A model generated the notes under the pieces. It ran no database searches. It saw only the letters and a program-made list of their open reading frames with translations, and was not told the DNA's origin. The position numbers and the translations under genes are program-made. Below are positions 17,137 through 25,558 of a DNA stretch of 64,000 nucleotides, piece after piece. The stretch is from Acidobacteriaceae bacterium (GTDB lineage Bacteria; Acidobacteriota; Terriglobia; Terriglobales; Acidobacteriaceae): NCBI GenBank assembly GCA_003168355.1, contig PMSQ01000133.1, forward strand, positions 1 through 64,000. The letters run 5' to 3'. Within the stretch, counting starts at the first letter, position 1; each line of letters opens with the position of its first letter.

Positions 17137-17197
17137 AGAGGTCCTTCTTGCAATGCTTCAACCCATCAGCAACATTCGAATCGGGCACTCCGGCGCT

Positions 17198-17569
17198 TTA
17201 CTTGCCCAGGTAGCTCTCCACCAGCGCCACCAGTTCGGCGCCATCAATCGGCTTGGTGATGTAGTCGTTGCATCCACTCAGGAACCCCGCCTCCATGTAA
17301 GATTCCTCGCTACGAGTGGTGACCAGAACAATGGGGATCTCGCGGGTGCTCGCCTGCTGGCGCATCATCTTGCAGGCCTCAAATCCATTCATGCGGGGCA
17401 TCACCACGTCCATCAACACCAGGTCTGGGCGTTCTTGTTGCGCCTTCTCGACAGCTTCCTGCCCGTCAGCCGCGGTCACGCAGTGGTAATTCGTGCGCTT
17501 TTCCAGAATCTCGCGCTCCATCATTAAAGCTGTCTTGGAGTCGTCAACCACAAGGATTTTCTTTACCAT
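17198..17569 (-). CDS. Single-domain response regulator CheY-like
   Basis: A 123-residue receiver-only protein: acidic pair in V-V-D-D-S, phospho-acceptor Asp in L-V-L-M-D-V-V-M-P, the Thr in V-T-T-R and Lys in T-K-P-I-D, all the catalytic and switch residues. It is the first gene of the chemotaxis operon and the likely output to the flagellar motor or, given the upstream pilus locus, to pilus-based motility. No phosphatase (cheZ/cheX/cheC) is near. Confidence 0.9.
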   Translation of the reverse strand: MVKKILVVDDSKTALMMEREILEKRTNYHCVTAADGQEAVEKAQQERPDLVLMDVVMPRMNGFEACKMMRQQASTREIPIVLVTTRSEESYMEAGFLSGCNDYITKPIDGAELVALVESYLGK

Positions 17570-17838
17570 AGCTCTCTTCGAACGGCAGTGCCGAACTCGT
17601 GGGCAACCGGCTGTAAGGATGGCCAGATTGGGACCGAGTCCCGGGTGACTGTTCCAAATTAGGAATCCTAGTAATCTCTAACACAGCCGGACATTGCGTC
17701 GGTAATTACCTCGGTAATTACGATAGGGCCGTTGCAATTTCTAAGATCTCGAAGACTAAACCAGAATTTTGGTGTTTCCAGGAAAAACCACTTCGCGATA
17801 TCTTCGTTTCGATGGCTACGCGTTTGGATGTGAGGCGA
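17570..17838. other. Upstream region of the chemotaxis operon with palindromic direct repeats
   Basis: No gene is seen. At 17699-17720 the 10-mer CGGTAATTAC occurs twice, two bases apart. The first copy sits inside the perfect palindrome GGTAATTACC (17701-17710). This lies about 135 bases upstream of the cheY start and is a reasonable candidate operator. Confidence 0.4.
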
Positions 17839-17891
17839 ACTTAGGATCTGCAGGTAAACCGTGGGGGGGGCGAGTCGCCACTTTCGCACTA
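17839..17891 (+). pseudogene. Decayed 3' fragment of tRNA-Leu, possible attachment-site remnant
   Basis: ACTTAGGATCTG, then AGGTAAACCGTGGGGG, CGAGTC and CTTTCGCAC match, in order and nearly continuously, the anticodon-loop-to-acceptor part of the functional tRNA-Leu at 9190-9241, with a handful of substitutions and indels. The 5' half of a tRNA is missing and the anticodon stem no longer pairs. It lies about 8.6 kb from the intact gene, in the same orientation, just beyond the first gene of the chemotaxis operon. Confidence 0.75.
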
Positions 17892-17960
17892 ACAACCCCG
17901 AATTGAGAATTTCGTTTTACTGGAGTGCTTCCGGATCGACTCCGATGGAGCCCCTGGCTT

Positions 17961-18512
17961 TTAATTCGCGTGCATCACGGGCGAAACCGCCAGCAGTCCG
18001 GCTGCGAGTTCCAGATCATGCAGGTCTTCGCGGCTGAAATCCTGGGTAAAGCGCGGATCCAACCCTTTGCGCGAAATCTGTATGACACCCATGACCGCCG
18101 CGTGCTGATCGAGAATCGGCACCGACATCAGCTTCTGGATGGGTGAGGGTGGTGTGGGAACATCAGCTTCGTCTCCCACCGGCTTGATGGTCTCGAAGAT
18201 GCTGGCATGGCTGACCCGGGCAAAATTGTTGAAGATTTCGGCTTTCTTGCTCAACGCGGTATGAGCGGCCACGGCCTTGCTGGAAATCGGAATCGCTCCG
18301 GTGGTCCGCAGGTGTTCAGGAAAAATGAACTTGAGCAAGCCGCCTTCCAGCCGCAGCAAAGCGACTTCCGCGTACTGAACGCGAAACACCTTCGCTAATA
18401 CCATGCTGACATCGAGCGGCGTGACGCCTTCGCTCAGTACAGACCCCAGGGGAAGCAAGTTCTCGGGGAGAATGAATTCTTCGACGGCTCCGTCTTCGGG
18501 CTTCTGAGTCAT
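17961..18512 (-). CDS. GAF-domain protein
   Basis: A 183-residue soluble protein with one GAF domain (about residues 25-175). V-Q-Y-A-E-V-A-L-L-R-L-E-G-G-L-L-K-F and the last strand H-A-A-V-M-G-V-I-Q-I-S-R-K-G are characteristic. There is no attached effector domain. It is not closely similar to the GAF protein at 16588-17136. It lies outside the tRNA-remnant boundary but in the same orientation as the chemotaxis operon, so it may be unrelated to it. Ligand and role are unknown. Confidence 0.75.
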   Translation of the reverse strand: MTQKPEDGAVEEFILPENLLPLGSVLSEGVTPLDVSMVLAKVFRVQYAEVALLRLEGGLLKFIFPEHLRTTGAIPISSKAVAAHTALSKKAEIFNNFARVSHASIFETIKPVGDEADVPTPPSPIQKLMSVPILDQHAAVMGVIQISRKGLDPRFTQDFSREDLHDLELAAGLLAVSPVMHAN

Positions 18513-18671
18513 AGAGTACTCGCAAAATTCAACTTAGGAACCGCCTTCAAGTACCGCACTTTGAACGCCAGTTAGAGGCTGTAATGACATCCTACAAGCC
18601 CTTTGGTTTCAGCAAAGTAGCTTACGTCCATGTCCTTTCGCGGCAGCCCCATAAGCCAGAAACCTGTAAAC

Positions 18672-18694
18672 GGACTGACAATTTCTGTCAGTCT
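18672..18694. repeat. Inverted repeat upstream of the DUF3467 gene
   Basis: GACTGACA (18673-18680) and TGTCAGTC (18686-18693) form an 8-base perfect stem with a 5-base loop, about 95 bases before the DUF3467 start. There is no T-run, so an operator or RNA hairpin is more likely than a terminator. The rest of 18513-18787 is empty. Confidence 0.45.
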
Positions 18695-18787
18695 GACTCT
18701 GGGAACCGCGATCCGATTGAACTCGGGGAATCGATTTGCTGGACCCCGCTTCCCTTTCTGCCCCTAAAGTCATTACACTGACTTCCT

Positions 18788-19084
18788 ATGAGTGCTCCGC
18801 AACAACCCAATGTGAAGCTGGCCAGCGCTCCCGACTACCGGGAAGCCTATGCCAACAGCGTGCAGATGCGAGTGAATGTCTGGGATTTCTTCCTCGTTTT
18901 TGGCACCGTGCAACAGCAAAGCGAAACTCAAGTCGAGATTCGTAACTTTCAGGGCATCTACGTAAGTCCGCAACAGGCCAAAGCGCTGCTAGGACTTCTG
19001 CAGCAGAACGTCGCCGGCTACGAGACCGCCTTCGGCGAAATCAAACTGGACCCGCGCATGAGTCCGGCGGGACAAGTGCACTAG
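18788..19084 (+). CDS. DUF3467 family protein
   Basis: A 98-residue soluble protein matching the DUF3467 pattern: Y-A-N-S-V-Q-M-R-V-N-V-W-D-F-F-L-V-F-G near the N-terminus, a central beta segment, and V-S-P-Q-Q-A-K-A-L-L-G-L-L-Q-Q-N-V-A-G-Y-E. The family is small and uncharacterised; the strand pattern suggests a compact beta fold. It is followed in the same direction by a glycosyltransferase gene after 85 bases, but no functional link is known. Confidence 0.8.
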   Translation: MSAPQQPNVKLASAPDYREAYANSVQMRVNVWDFFLVFGTVQQQSETQVEIRNFQGIYVSPQQAKALLGLLQQNVAGYETAFGEIKLDPRMSPAGQVH

Positions 19085-19169
19085 GAGCGATTTCTCGCGT
19101 TGAATGGATCGCGCGGGGCATCGAGGTTCGCTCCCGCCGGACAAGCAGTATCGTTCCTGACTCGCTTCA

Positions 19170-20963
19170 TTGCACCCGGCCAGGAGGAAAACCCTGAGGA
19201 ACTACCGGAGTGGCCGCGTGCAATGGTCCGGCAGTTACCCAGCCCTGGTGTTTGCGGCCATCTTCGTATTCACTTTTCTTCTCCACGCCCCGCTGTTGCA
19301 GTTGCCTTATTTCTGGGATGAAGCCGGTTACTACGTTCCGGCGGCGCGCGACCTTCTGCTCACGGGAAGTCTGATTCCGCATTCCACGATTTCGAACGCG
19401 CATCCACCTCTGGTGATGGCCTGGCTGGCCCTCTGGTGGAAAGTGGTGGGCTTCGCTCCCTTGGTGACGCGGACGGCCATGCTGGTGGTCGCTGCTTTCT
19501 CGCTTCTGGGTGTGTTTCGGCTGGCTGAACGCGTCGCCAACACACAGGTTGCGATCGCCTCTACGCTATGCGCTGCGGTGTATCCTGTCTTCTTCGCACA
19601 GAGCTCCCTGGCGCAGGTGGACTTGGCCGCCGCGGGGCTTACCTTCTGGGCTCTTACGGCCTACGTGAAAGGTCAAGGGGTTGCAACAGTAGTCTGGTTC
19701 GCCCTCGCGGCTTTGGCGAAGGAGACCGCAATTCTCGCTCCCATTGCACTTGCCGGATGGGAGGTCATCGGCCTGATTGCGCGCAAGAGTTCCCTGCGAA
19801 ATCTGTGGCTAGAGGACGAGAATGACCCTCAGGGGCTAAAGCCCGAATCCTTACCCACGATCCACGGCACGACTAAAGGCCGTGCCCTTCCCGAAACCGC
19901 TCACCGGACCGGCTCTAACGTAGCACCACGCATCGCTTCCCTGCTGATTCCCGCGTTACCGCTTGTCCTTTGGTATGCCTACCACTACGCGCATACCGGA
20001 TACGTCTTCGGCAATCCGGAGTTCTTCCGCTATAACGTGGCTGCGACTCTGAGCCCCACTCGCTTTCTTCTTGCGCTGGCGATGCGGGTTTGGCAAGTGG
20101 TCGGATATCTGCACCTGTGGGTGTTGACGCTGGCGATGCTGCTGGCCATGTGGATGCTGCCGCCGCAGCGTGATTCGGCTGGCGAGCGTCCGCGGATCGG
20201 CATCGCGGTGCAAATGGTTTTCTATGTCGTCGTGCTCGCTTACGTTGTGGCGATGGCGTTGATTGGGGGGGCGGTGCTGGCACGCTATATGCTCCCGGCG
20301 GTTCCCCTAGTCATTATTGTTTCGGTCTCGACGCTCTGGCGGAGGTTGAGTTCCTGGCGTGTGGTCGTGGCGTGTGTCGCGCTGGCCTTGGTTGCGGCCT
20401 GGTTCTGGAATCCTCCTTATGGATTCTCGCCCGAGGACAATCTCGCTTACCGCGATTACATCGTGCTGCATGAAGATGGCGAGCGCTTCCTGGAGGCTCG
20501 TTACCCCATGGCACGCGTCCTCACGGCTTGGCCCGCCTCGGACGAAGTGACCCGGCCTTGGCTCGGTTATACGACGCGGCCCATGCGCGTGGTGCGAATT
20601 GAAGATTTTTCTCTGGATGAAGTTCTTTCTGCGGCCGACGTTCGCTCGAACTATGAAGCAGCCTTGATCTTCTCGACGAAATACGAGCCTGGGCTCGCGC
20701 TGTGGGATCGTTGGCAGGCATTCACAGAAATGCGGACTGCGCTCAAGTCACGTTTCTTCGGCTTTCACCGTGACCTGCCACCTGCCGCCGTGGCGCAGAT
20801 TCTCGGAGGCCGTGTCGTGTTTTCAGAACAACGTCCGGGACAATGGATTGCAGTAATAGAAATGGAGCGCACAGAAGAGGCACGGACGCCGCCCTCTGGG
20901 TTCCAGCTTGAGGCTCGTTTTCCGCAACCTACTTCCCGACCGCGCTCAACACCGCGCCATTGA
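19170..20963 (+). CDS. GT-C fold glycosyltransferase (GT39/ArnT-like), dolichyl-phosphate-mannose-type
   Basis: A polytopic membrane protein of up to 597 residues. F-W-D-E-A-G-Y-Y in the first periplasmic loop holds the D-E acidic motif of GT-C enzymes that use polyprenyl-phosphate sugars. N-A-H-P-P-L follows, and about ten hydrophobic segments span residues 25-420, then a soluble C-terminal region. It likely transfers a sugar on the periplasmic side. The TTG at 19170 is uncertain: AGGAGG at 19182-19187 would favour a later start (CTG 19194 or GTG 19218). A 70-base repeat element is inserted in frame near residues 218-241. The 3' end overlaps the convergent propeller gene by 35 bases. Confidence 0.82.
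   Translation: MHPARRKTLRNYRSGRVQWSGSYPALVFAAIFVFTFLLHAPLLQLPYFWDEAGYYVPAARDLLLTGSLIPHSTISNAHPPLVMAWLALWWKVVGFAPLVTRTAMLVVAAFSLLGVFRLAERVANTQVAIASTLCAAVYPVFFAQSSLAQVDLAAAGLTFWALTAYVKGQGVATVVWFALAALAKETAILAPIALAGWEVIGLIARKSSLRNLWLEDENDPQGLKPESLPTIHGTTKGRALPETAHRTGSNVAPRIASLLIPALPLVLWYAYHYAHTGYVFGNPEFFRYNVAATLSPTRFLLALAMRVWQVVGYLHLWVLTLAMLLAMWMLPPQRDSAGERPRIGIAVQMVFYVVVLAYVVAMALIGGAVLARYMLPAVPLVIIVSVSTLWRRLSSWRVVVACVALALVAAWFWNPPYGFSPEDNLAYRDYIVLHEDGERFLEARYPMARVLTAWPASDEVTRPWLGYTTRPMRVVRIEDFSLDEVLSAADVRSNYEAALIFSTKYEPGLALWDRWQAFTEMRTALKSRFFGFHRDLPPAAVAQILGGRVVFSEQRPGQWIAVIEMERTEEARTPPSGFQLEARFPQPTSRPRSTPRH
19822..19892. repeat. Dispersed-type repeat inserted in frame inside the glycosyltransferase gene
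   Basis: The segment holds two small hairpins in tandem: GGGCT-AA-AGCCC near 19832-19843 and GGCACG...CGTGCC near 19866-19886. It looks like a mobile palindromic element and encodes hydrophilic residues (D-P-Q-G-L-K-P-E-S-L-P-T-I-H-G-T-T-K-G-R-A-L-P) unlike the membrane protein around it. The frame stays open, so the insertion is tolerated in a loop. Confidence 0.55.
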
Positions 20964-22455
20964 TGGCATACACCGTACCATCGCTGCCAATCAGCGTCGG
21001 AGTGTAAGCCTCGCCGATGCCTGCAGAAAGCCTGATCCTCTCCGATAGTGTGTTGGTGGTCAGGTCCCAGCGGTAGACCTTACCGTCTTCACTGTTGGCG
21101 ATTACCGCCTTGGTGAAGGGATCAACCGCGGCGGTATTAATGCACCATTCCCGAACGGCTCCGGGATAGTTTGGGTAGTTGGGATCGGGGGTGACGCCCA
21201 ACTTTGTGATCACTTCATTCATGACTTTTGTGGCGGGAATGACCGGATCGTTCTCGGTCGCATTGGGATCGAGGATCGCGATGCGATTGTGGCCGTTCCC
21301 GGTGCCGATTCCCGCATAGTTGTTGTACTTCGTCATCAGCAGATACTTCGACGTGCCCTGATAGCTGGAGACTAGCGACGCATCGACAATCGAGGGAGTG
21401 TCGTCCCAGCCAAAGCTGCCGGGAATCTTCTGAATTGAAAGATCGCTGTTGAAATGGAGCATCCAGCCGCGATCGTTGTGGCTCCCGAAGGGATTCTCAA
21501 GAACGCCAAAATACACGTCGCCATCGGGCCCCACGGTGGGAGTGGCGCTGCTTTCGTCGATGACGTCGGCATCCAAGCCGGAGGCGGGATCAAGCAGAAG
21601 AACGTGGTTGACGGCCGCCAGCGTGGTGCTGTTGACAGCCACCAGGTATCCATCCCCAACATTCTCGTTGACGACTGCGACGTACAGCGTGCTGCCGTCG
21701 TTCGACAGCGCGGGGGCACAACTCATAGCGATGTTGGTAATGGTTGAATCGCCACTTATGGCGGCCGCGGAAACCCAGGTGCCTGTACCATCCGGTGCGA
21801 TGCGGGCCAGACCGCTCTGCAAACCGATCGGCGTAGAACCGAGAACCAGGAATCCGAAGAAAAGATTCCCGTTAGTGTCAGTGGTCAGGGGAGTGTTGAT
21901 CTGCACATTCTGATCGTAGATCTCGGGGTCTGCCTGGTAGTTCTTCTGCCCGTAGAAATAAAGATGTGTGACCACGCCGGTTGCCGAATCTGGATCTGTA
22001 CGCACCAGCACACCGCCGCCGAGATCAGGCAAAAAAAGCTGATCGCCAAACAGCGTGGAGCCAAGACCCGGCAAGAACTCGTCGCTGGGCGCCTGATAAC
22101 CCGTGTTCTGCGCCCAAAGACCTTTGCCGGTCGCGCCGTCAAGAGCCTCGACGCGGAAACTGTTCGTACCCGTCTTCACTGGCACAATTACCGTGTTAGC
22201 GGCTGTGACCAACGGCGAACCGTAGTGGATAAGGATCTCACCCGTCGGAGGATCAAGGTCCACCGGCACATGCCAATGAATCGTGCTCAACGGTTGTGCT
22301 GCCACGGAAGAAACGGCCGTGTGGTGCGCGTCATGGGAGTGAGTCCGCCATGTACCGACTTGCGCAGGCGAATTTCGAGGGAACAACAGGCAACTTGCGC
22401 CTACCAACGACGCAAGAACCACTCGGGAGCGTACCAACTTCGCCTGACGGCTCAT
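20929..22455 (-). CDS. Secreted PQQ-like beta-propeller protein
   Basis: ATG 22455 is chosen because AGGAGAAAG precedes it. The product of 508 residues starts with a basic n-region and hydrophobic core ending A-Q (cleavable signal peptide). Repeated beta-propeller blades follow, with phrases such as A-L-D-G-A-T-G-K-G-L-W and P-T-V-G-P-D-G-D-V-Y-F-G-V that match PQQ-type (eight-bladed quinoprotein-like) repeats. Calcium/PQQ ligands are not evident, so it is more likely a structural or binding propeller than a dehydrogenase. It is convergent with and slightly overlaps the glycosyltransferase gene. No specific function is recognised. Confidence 0.7.
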   Translation of the reverse strand: MSRQAKLVRSRVVLASLVGASCLLFPRNSPAQVGTWRTHSHDAHHTAVSSVAAQPLSTIHWHVPVDLDPPTGEILIHYGSPLVTAANTVIVPVKTGTNSFRVEALDGATGKGLWAQNTGYQAPSDEFLPGLGSTLFGDQLFLPDLGGGVLVRTDPDSATGVVTHLYFYGQKNYQADPEIYDQNVQINTPLTTDTNGNLFFGFLVLGSTPIGLQSGLARIAPDGTGTWVSAAAISGDSTITNIAMSCAPALSNDGSTLYVAVVNENVGDGYLVAVNSTTLAAVNHVLLLDPASGLDADVIDESSATPTVGPDGDVYFGVLENPFGSHNDRGWMLHFNSDLSIQKIPGSFGWDDTPSIVDASLVSSYQGTSKYLLMTKYNNYAGIGTGNGHNRIAILDPNATENDPVIPATKVMNEVITKLGVTPDPNYPNYPGAVREWCINTAAVDPFTKAVIANSEDGKVYRWDLTTNTLSERIRLSAGIGEAYTPTLIGSDGTVYAINGAVLSAVGK

Positions 22456-22620
22456 AGATCTTTCTCCTGGGAGCAAGGGGAGACAGTACCGCTGAAATGA
22501 GAACATATTGTCAAGAAGATGTAAAAAGAAGCCTCATCTTTAGGTTTAAGCTGAAAAGGGTCGTCCGGAACACCGTCCCGAAAATGCGGGATCACTCGCC
22601 GAGATGAGACGCCCTGCCAC

Positions 22621-23811
22621 TCAGCGCTGCATCAAATGGCATGAGTGCGTTTTGATAACGAGCCATACTTCCTTGCCTGGCATAAGGCCGAGCGTGTCCC
22701 GCGCAGCCAGGGTAAGGTGCGCTTCCATCTCAATTCCACAGTTCACCCGGACCGAAACAATCACATCGCGTTGTTCCAACGAGACCAGATTCCCTGGAAT
22801 CACATTGCGCGCACTCAGGCCGGTGGGCGGAACGATCGCCAGCAGAATATCTCCCGCGCGAATTCCCACGCGCAGCGGCGAACCGGCTTCGGCGCGAATC
22901 AGAGGCGTCTCCAGAAGAAGGCTGCTTCCCGTCTCACCACCGAGCGCGCGGCGTGTCGTTATTCTGCAAAGCATGGTGCCGCGATCTTCGTGCACCGACT
23001 CCACCGTGGCATCAAAGATGTTTTCAAACCCAGCCAACTGCGCCACGGTTTCCTGAAGCGGAGCGCGCAGCACTTCATGCGGTGTGCCCTGCGCGATGAT
23101 GCGGCCTTGTTCCATCACGAGGACGCGTTCGCCCAGCGCCAGCACTTCTTCGCGGCTGTGCGTAACATAGAGAATCGGGATGCGGTGCGCCTGATTCCAG
23201 CGGCGCAGATCGTCGAGGATCTTCGATTTGGTCGCTGCGTCCAGAGCCGCAAGAGGTTCATCGAGGAGGAGGACGCAGGGGTCGGTGACCAGAGCCCGCG
23301 CCAGAGCCACACGCTGGCGCTCTCCGCCTGAGATTTCCGCCGGACGCTGCCGTTGTAAGTGTTCGATGCGGAAGTCCTGAAGCATCGCTGCGGCTCGCCG
23401 CTTGCAAACAGCACGCGGCAGATGCGCGAGGCCGTATTCGACATTCTGCTCGACCGTCAGATGCGGAAACAGCGCGAGATCCTGCAAGACGTATCCCACC
23501 CCGCGTTTGGCCACGGAAATGTTCGTGTGGGCATTTGCGTCGAACAAGATGCGCTCACCTACGGCGATTTGCCCTGCGTCCAGAGTGGCGAGCCCGGCCA
23601 CGCAATCGAGCAGTGTAGTTTTTCCCGAGCCGGAAGGGCCAAACAATATGGTGAACCCTGGCGCAGCGCTGAAATCTATATCGAGAGAAAACACTCGCTC
23701 CGCGGAAGGAAAGCCTTTGCGGATGCGCGCACTCAGAGTTGGATTTGCGGGTTTGAGTTCCGCAGGCATGGGCAATCGAGTCTCGCTTAGTTCACCGGAC
23801 CGATCGTCCAT
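22621..23811 (-). CDS. modC: Molybdate ABC transporter ATP-binding protein ModC
   Basis: A 396-residue ATPase: Walker A G-P-S-G-S-G-K-T-T-L-L, signature I-S-G-G-E-R-Q-R-V-A-L-A-R-A, Walker B V-L-L-L-D-E-P-L-A-A-L-D and switch His in V-T-H-S-R-E-E-V. A C-terminal TOBE/Mop-like domain (from about residue 300) fits molybdate or tungstate ATPases, which use it for anion sensing. It energises the ModB permease. The start at 23811 overlaps the modB end by 25 bases; an ATG at 23769 is an alternative. Last gene of the modABC operon. Confidence 0.9.
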   Translation of the reverse strand: MDDRSGELSETRLPMPAELKPANPTLSARIRKGFPSAERVFSLDIDFSAAPGFTILFGPSGSGKTTLLDCVAGLATLDAGQIAVGERILFDANAHTNISVAKRGVGYVLQDLALFPHLTVEQNVEYGLAHLPRAVCKRRAAAMLQDFRIEHLQRQRPAEISGGERQRVALARALVTDPCVLLLDEPLAALDAATKSKILDDLRRWNQAHRIPILYVTHSREEVLALGERVLVMEQGRIIAQGTPHEVLRAPLQETVAQLAGFENIFDATVESVHEDRGTMLCRITTRRALGGETGSSLLLETPLIRAEAGSPLRVGIRAGDILLAIVPPTGLSARNVIPGNLVSLEQRDVIVSVRVNCGIEMEAHLTLAARDTLGLMPGKEVWLVIKTHSCHLMQR

Positions 23812-24482
23812 GATTCTTGCTTCGGCGTTCTCCGGTGCAGCGCATAGACTACCGTCAGCACCGCGAAACAGAAGATTAGCAACAGCACGGCCATCGCGTT
23901 CGCGGCTGCGTAGTTGGAAGCCTGCACCTGATCGTAAATATCAATAGAGACCGTGCGCGTGATGCCGGGAATGTTGCCTCCAATCATCAGCACCACTCCG
24001 AACTCGCCCATGGTGTGAGCAAATGCCAGGACCACGCCCGTGACCAGACCCGGCACGGAGAGCGGAATCACTACGCGGAAGAAGGTGCGTAAGGGCGAAG
24101 CTCCCAAGGTGGCCGAAGCGGCCAGCAGTTTGCGATCGACCGACGAGAAAGAAGCCGCGAAAGGTTGCACCGCGAAGGGCAGGCTGTAGAGGACGGAGCC
24201 GATCACCAATCCGGTGAACGTGAACGCTAAAGTGTGGCCGGTCAAGGACTGCCACCAGCGTCCCAGCGGACTCCGGGAGCCGAGAGCCACGAGCAGATAA
24301 AATCCGAGCACGGTCGGGGGCAGTACAATCGGCAAGGCTACCGCCGCTTCCACAAGAAATTTCCAGCGCCAGCGCGAAAAGGCGATCCAATAAGCCAGGG
24401 GCAGGCCGATTGCAAGAAGAATCGCCGACACCACGAGCGCTAGTTCTATGGTGAGCCCGAATGCCTGCCAATTGATGGACAT
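23787..24482 (-). CDS. modB: Molybdate ABC transporter permease ModB
   Basis: A 231-residue inner-membrane permease with five to six hydrophobic helices. The EAA loop A-S-A-T-L-G-A-S-P-L-R-T-F-F-R-V-V-I-P-L-S-V-P-G contacts ModC, and the C-terminal G-V-V-L-M-I-G-G-N-I-P-G segment is typical of ModB. Length is normal. Located between modA and modC in the standard operon order. Confidence 0.92.
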   Translation of the reverse strand: MSINWQAFGLTIELALVVSAILLAIGLPLAYWIAFSRWRWKFLVEAAVALPIVLPPTVLGFYLLVALGSRSPLGRWWQSLTGHTLAFTFTGLVIGSVLYSLPFAVQPFAASFSSVDRKLLAASATLGASPLRTFFRVVIPLSVPGLVTGVVLAFAHTMGEFGVVLMIGGNIPGITRTVSIDIYDQVQASNYAAANAMAVLLLIFCFAVLTVVYALHRRTPKQESWTIGPVN

Positions 24483-24524
24483 TTCTTATAACCAGTTCCC
24501 CTGGTTTAGCTTGGAACTCTGTTA

Positions 24525-25322
24525 TTACTTCTGTTCGGGCAAGGTGAAGCCATAGCGCCGAAGCAGCGCGGCAACCTCCGCGGTCTTCACATATTCCAGA
24601 AATGCCGCCGCGTCCTGCGGGTGAGGTGAGTGCAAAATCGTGACCACACCCTGATCCATCGGCGGATAAGCCTCGGCCGGGACCGTCCAGTATTTTCCTT
24701 TACCCTGCATCGCGGGCGCTATGGCATGAGCCAAGGCCACAAACCCAACCTGCGCGTTGCCGGACTCCACAAACTGCGCCGCCTGCGAAATGTTTTCTCC
24801 GAGCACTAACCGGTCGGTTACTTTTTCATAGAGACCGTAATGCTTCAGAGCAGCGACGGCGGCACGCCCGTAAGGCGCGTGCTGCGGATTCGCGATTGAA
24901 ATCTTCTTGACTGAAGGATCGAGCAACACATCCATGCCCTTGTGTTCGACATCCAGCAGGGATTCCTTCGGAACCCAAAGCACCAACCGCCCCACGGCAT
25001 AACGATACAAGGTTGCGCTCTCGGCCTGGCCACCGGCGATCAATTGCCTGGGATAGTCCATGTCCGCCGAGAAGAAAAGGTCGAACGGTGCGCCATTCTG
25101 AATCTGCTGGGTCAACGCGCCGGAGGCACCGAAGGAAAGCTTCACCACGACGCCAGTGTGCTTTTCGTAGTTAGTGGCGACTTCCTGCAGTGCGGAGCTC
25201 AAGTCCGCCGCCGCAGCTACGTTGACCTCGCGGTCGACCGCTTCAGCCCGCCAGATCGATGCTCCGGAGAACAGCGCCAACAAGGCAATTAAGCTAAGAA
25301 ACACAAACCGCCGGGTCAACAT
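24525..25322 (-). CDS. modA: Molybdate ABC transporter substrate-binding protein ModA
   Basis: From ATG 25322 (GGAGGTG, 7 bases upstream) the product has 265 residues. A signal peptide (L-T-R-R-F-V-F-L-S-L-I-A-L-L-A-L-F) is followed by V-N-V-A-A-A-A-D-L-S-S-A-L, the ModA oxyanion-binding N-terminus. F-G-A-S-G-A-L-T-Q-Q-I and F-D-L-F-F-S-A-D provide further ligand-site residues, typical of ModA/WtpA-type periplasmic binding proteins. A longer ORF start at 25397 would bury the signal peptide. No ModE gene or molybdenum-cofactor riboswitch was recognised upstream. Confidence 0.93.
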   Translation of the reverse strand: MLTRRFVFLSLIALLALFSGASIWRAEAVDREVNVAAAADLSSALQEVATNYEKHTGVVVKLSFGASGALTQQIQNGAPFDLFFSADMDYPRQLIAGGQAESATLYRYAVGRLVLWVPKESLLDVEHKGMDVLLDPSVKKISIANPQHAPYGRAAVAALKHYGLYEKVTDRLVLGENISQAAQFVESGNAQVGFVALAHAIAPAMQGKGKYWTVPAEAYPPMDQGVVTILHSPHPQDAAAFLEYVKTAEVAALLRRYGFTLPEQK

Positions 25323-25509
25323 TGCAAGGCACCTCCAGCATGTGCAATAGAAATCGATACAAGAATCCGTTGGAAATTGTACAGGCACAACGGTCATCCG
25401 GCGCTGCCGGGCTCAAATCCATGGCGAATTGATTGCAGGTCATCGCCGATTGCCAGTACCACTTACTTCCCGTAATGGTTCTGTTCTGGGCCTTTGAGCG
25501 CTTTTTGTT

Positions 25510-25538
25510 TTGACCGTGCTTCTCGGCGCTCCCATACT
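25510..25538 (+). promoter_or_regulatory. Candidate promoter of the BNR/Ig-like protein gene
   Basis: TTGACC (25510-25515) and CATACT (25533-25538) are separated by exactly 17 bases. Transcription would start about 13 bases before ATG 25559, consistent with the lack of a Shine-Dalgarno sequence at that start. Confidence 0.45.
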
Positions 25539-25558
25539 AGCCTCATAGTTTAGCGTCT

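Noticed and set aside
16588-18512. Two GAF proteins as a recent duplication
   Set aside because: Their sequences do not align beyond the general GAF pattern, so recent duplication is not supported.
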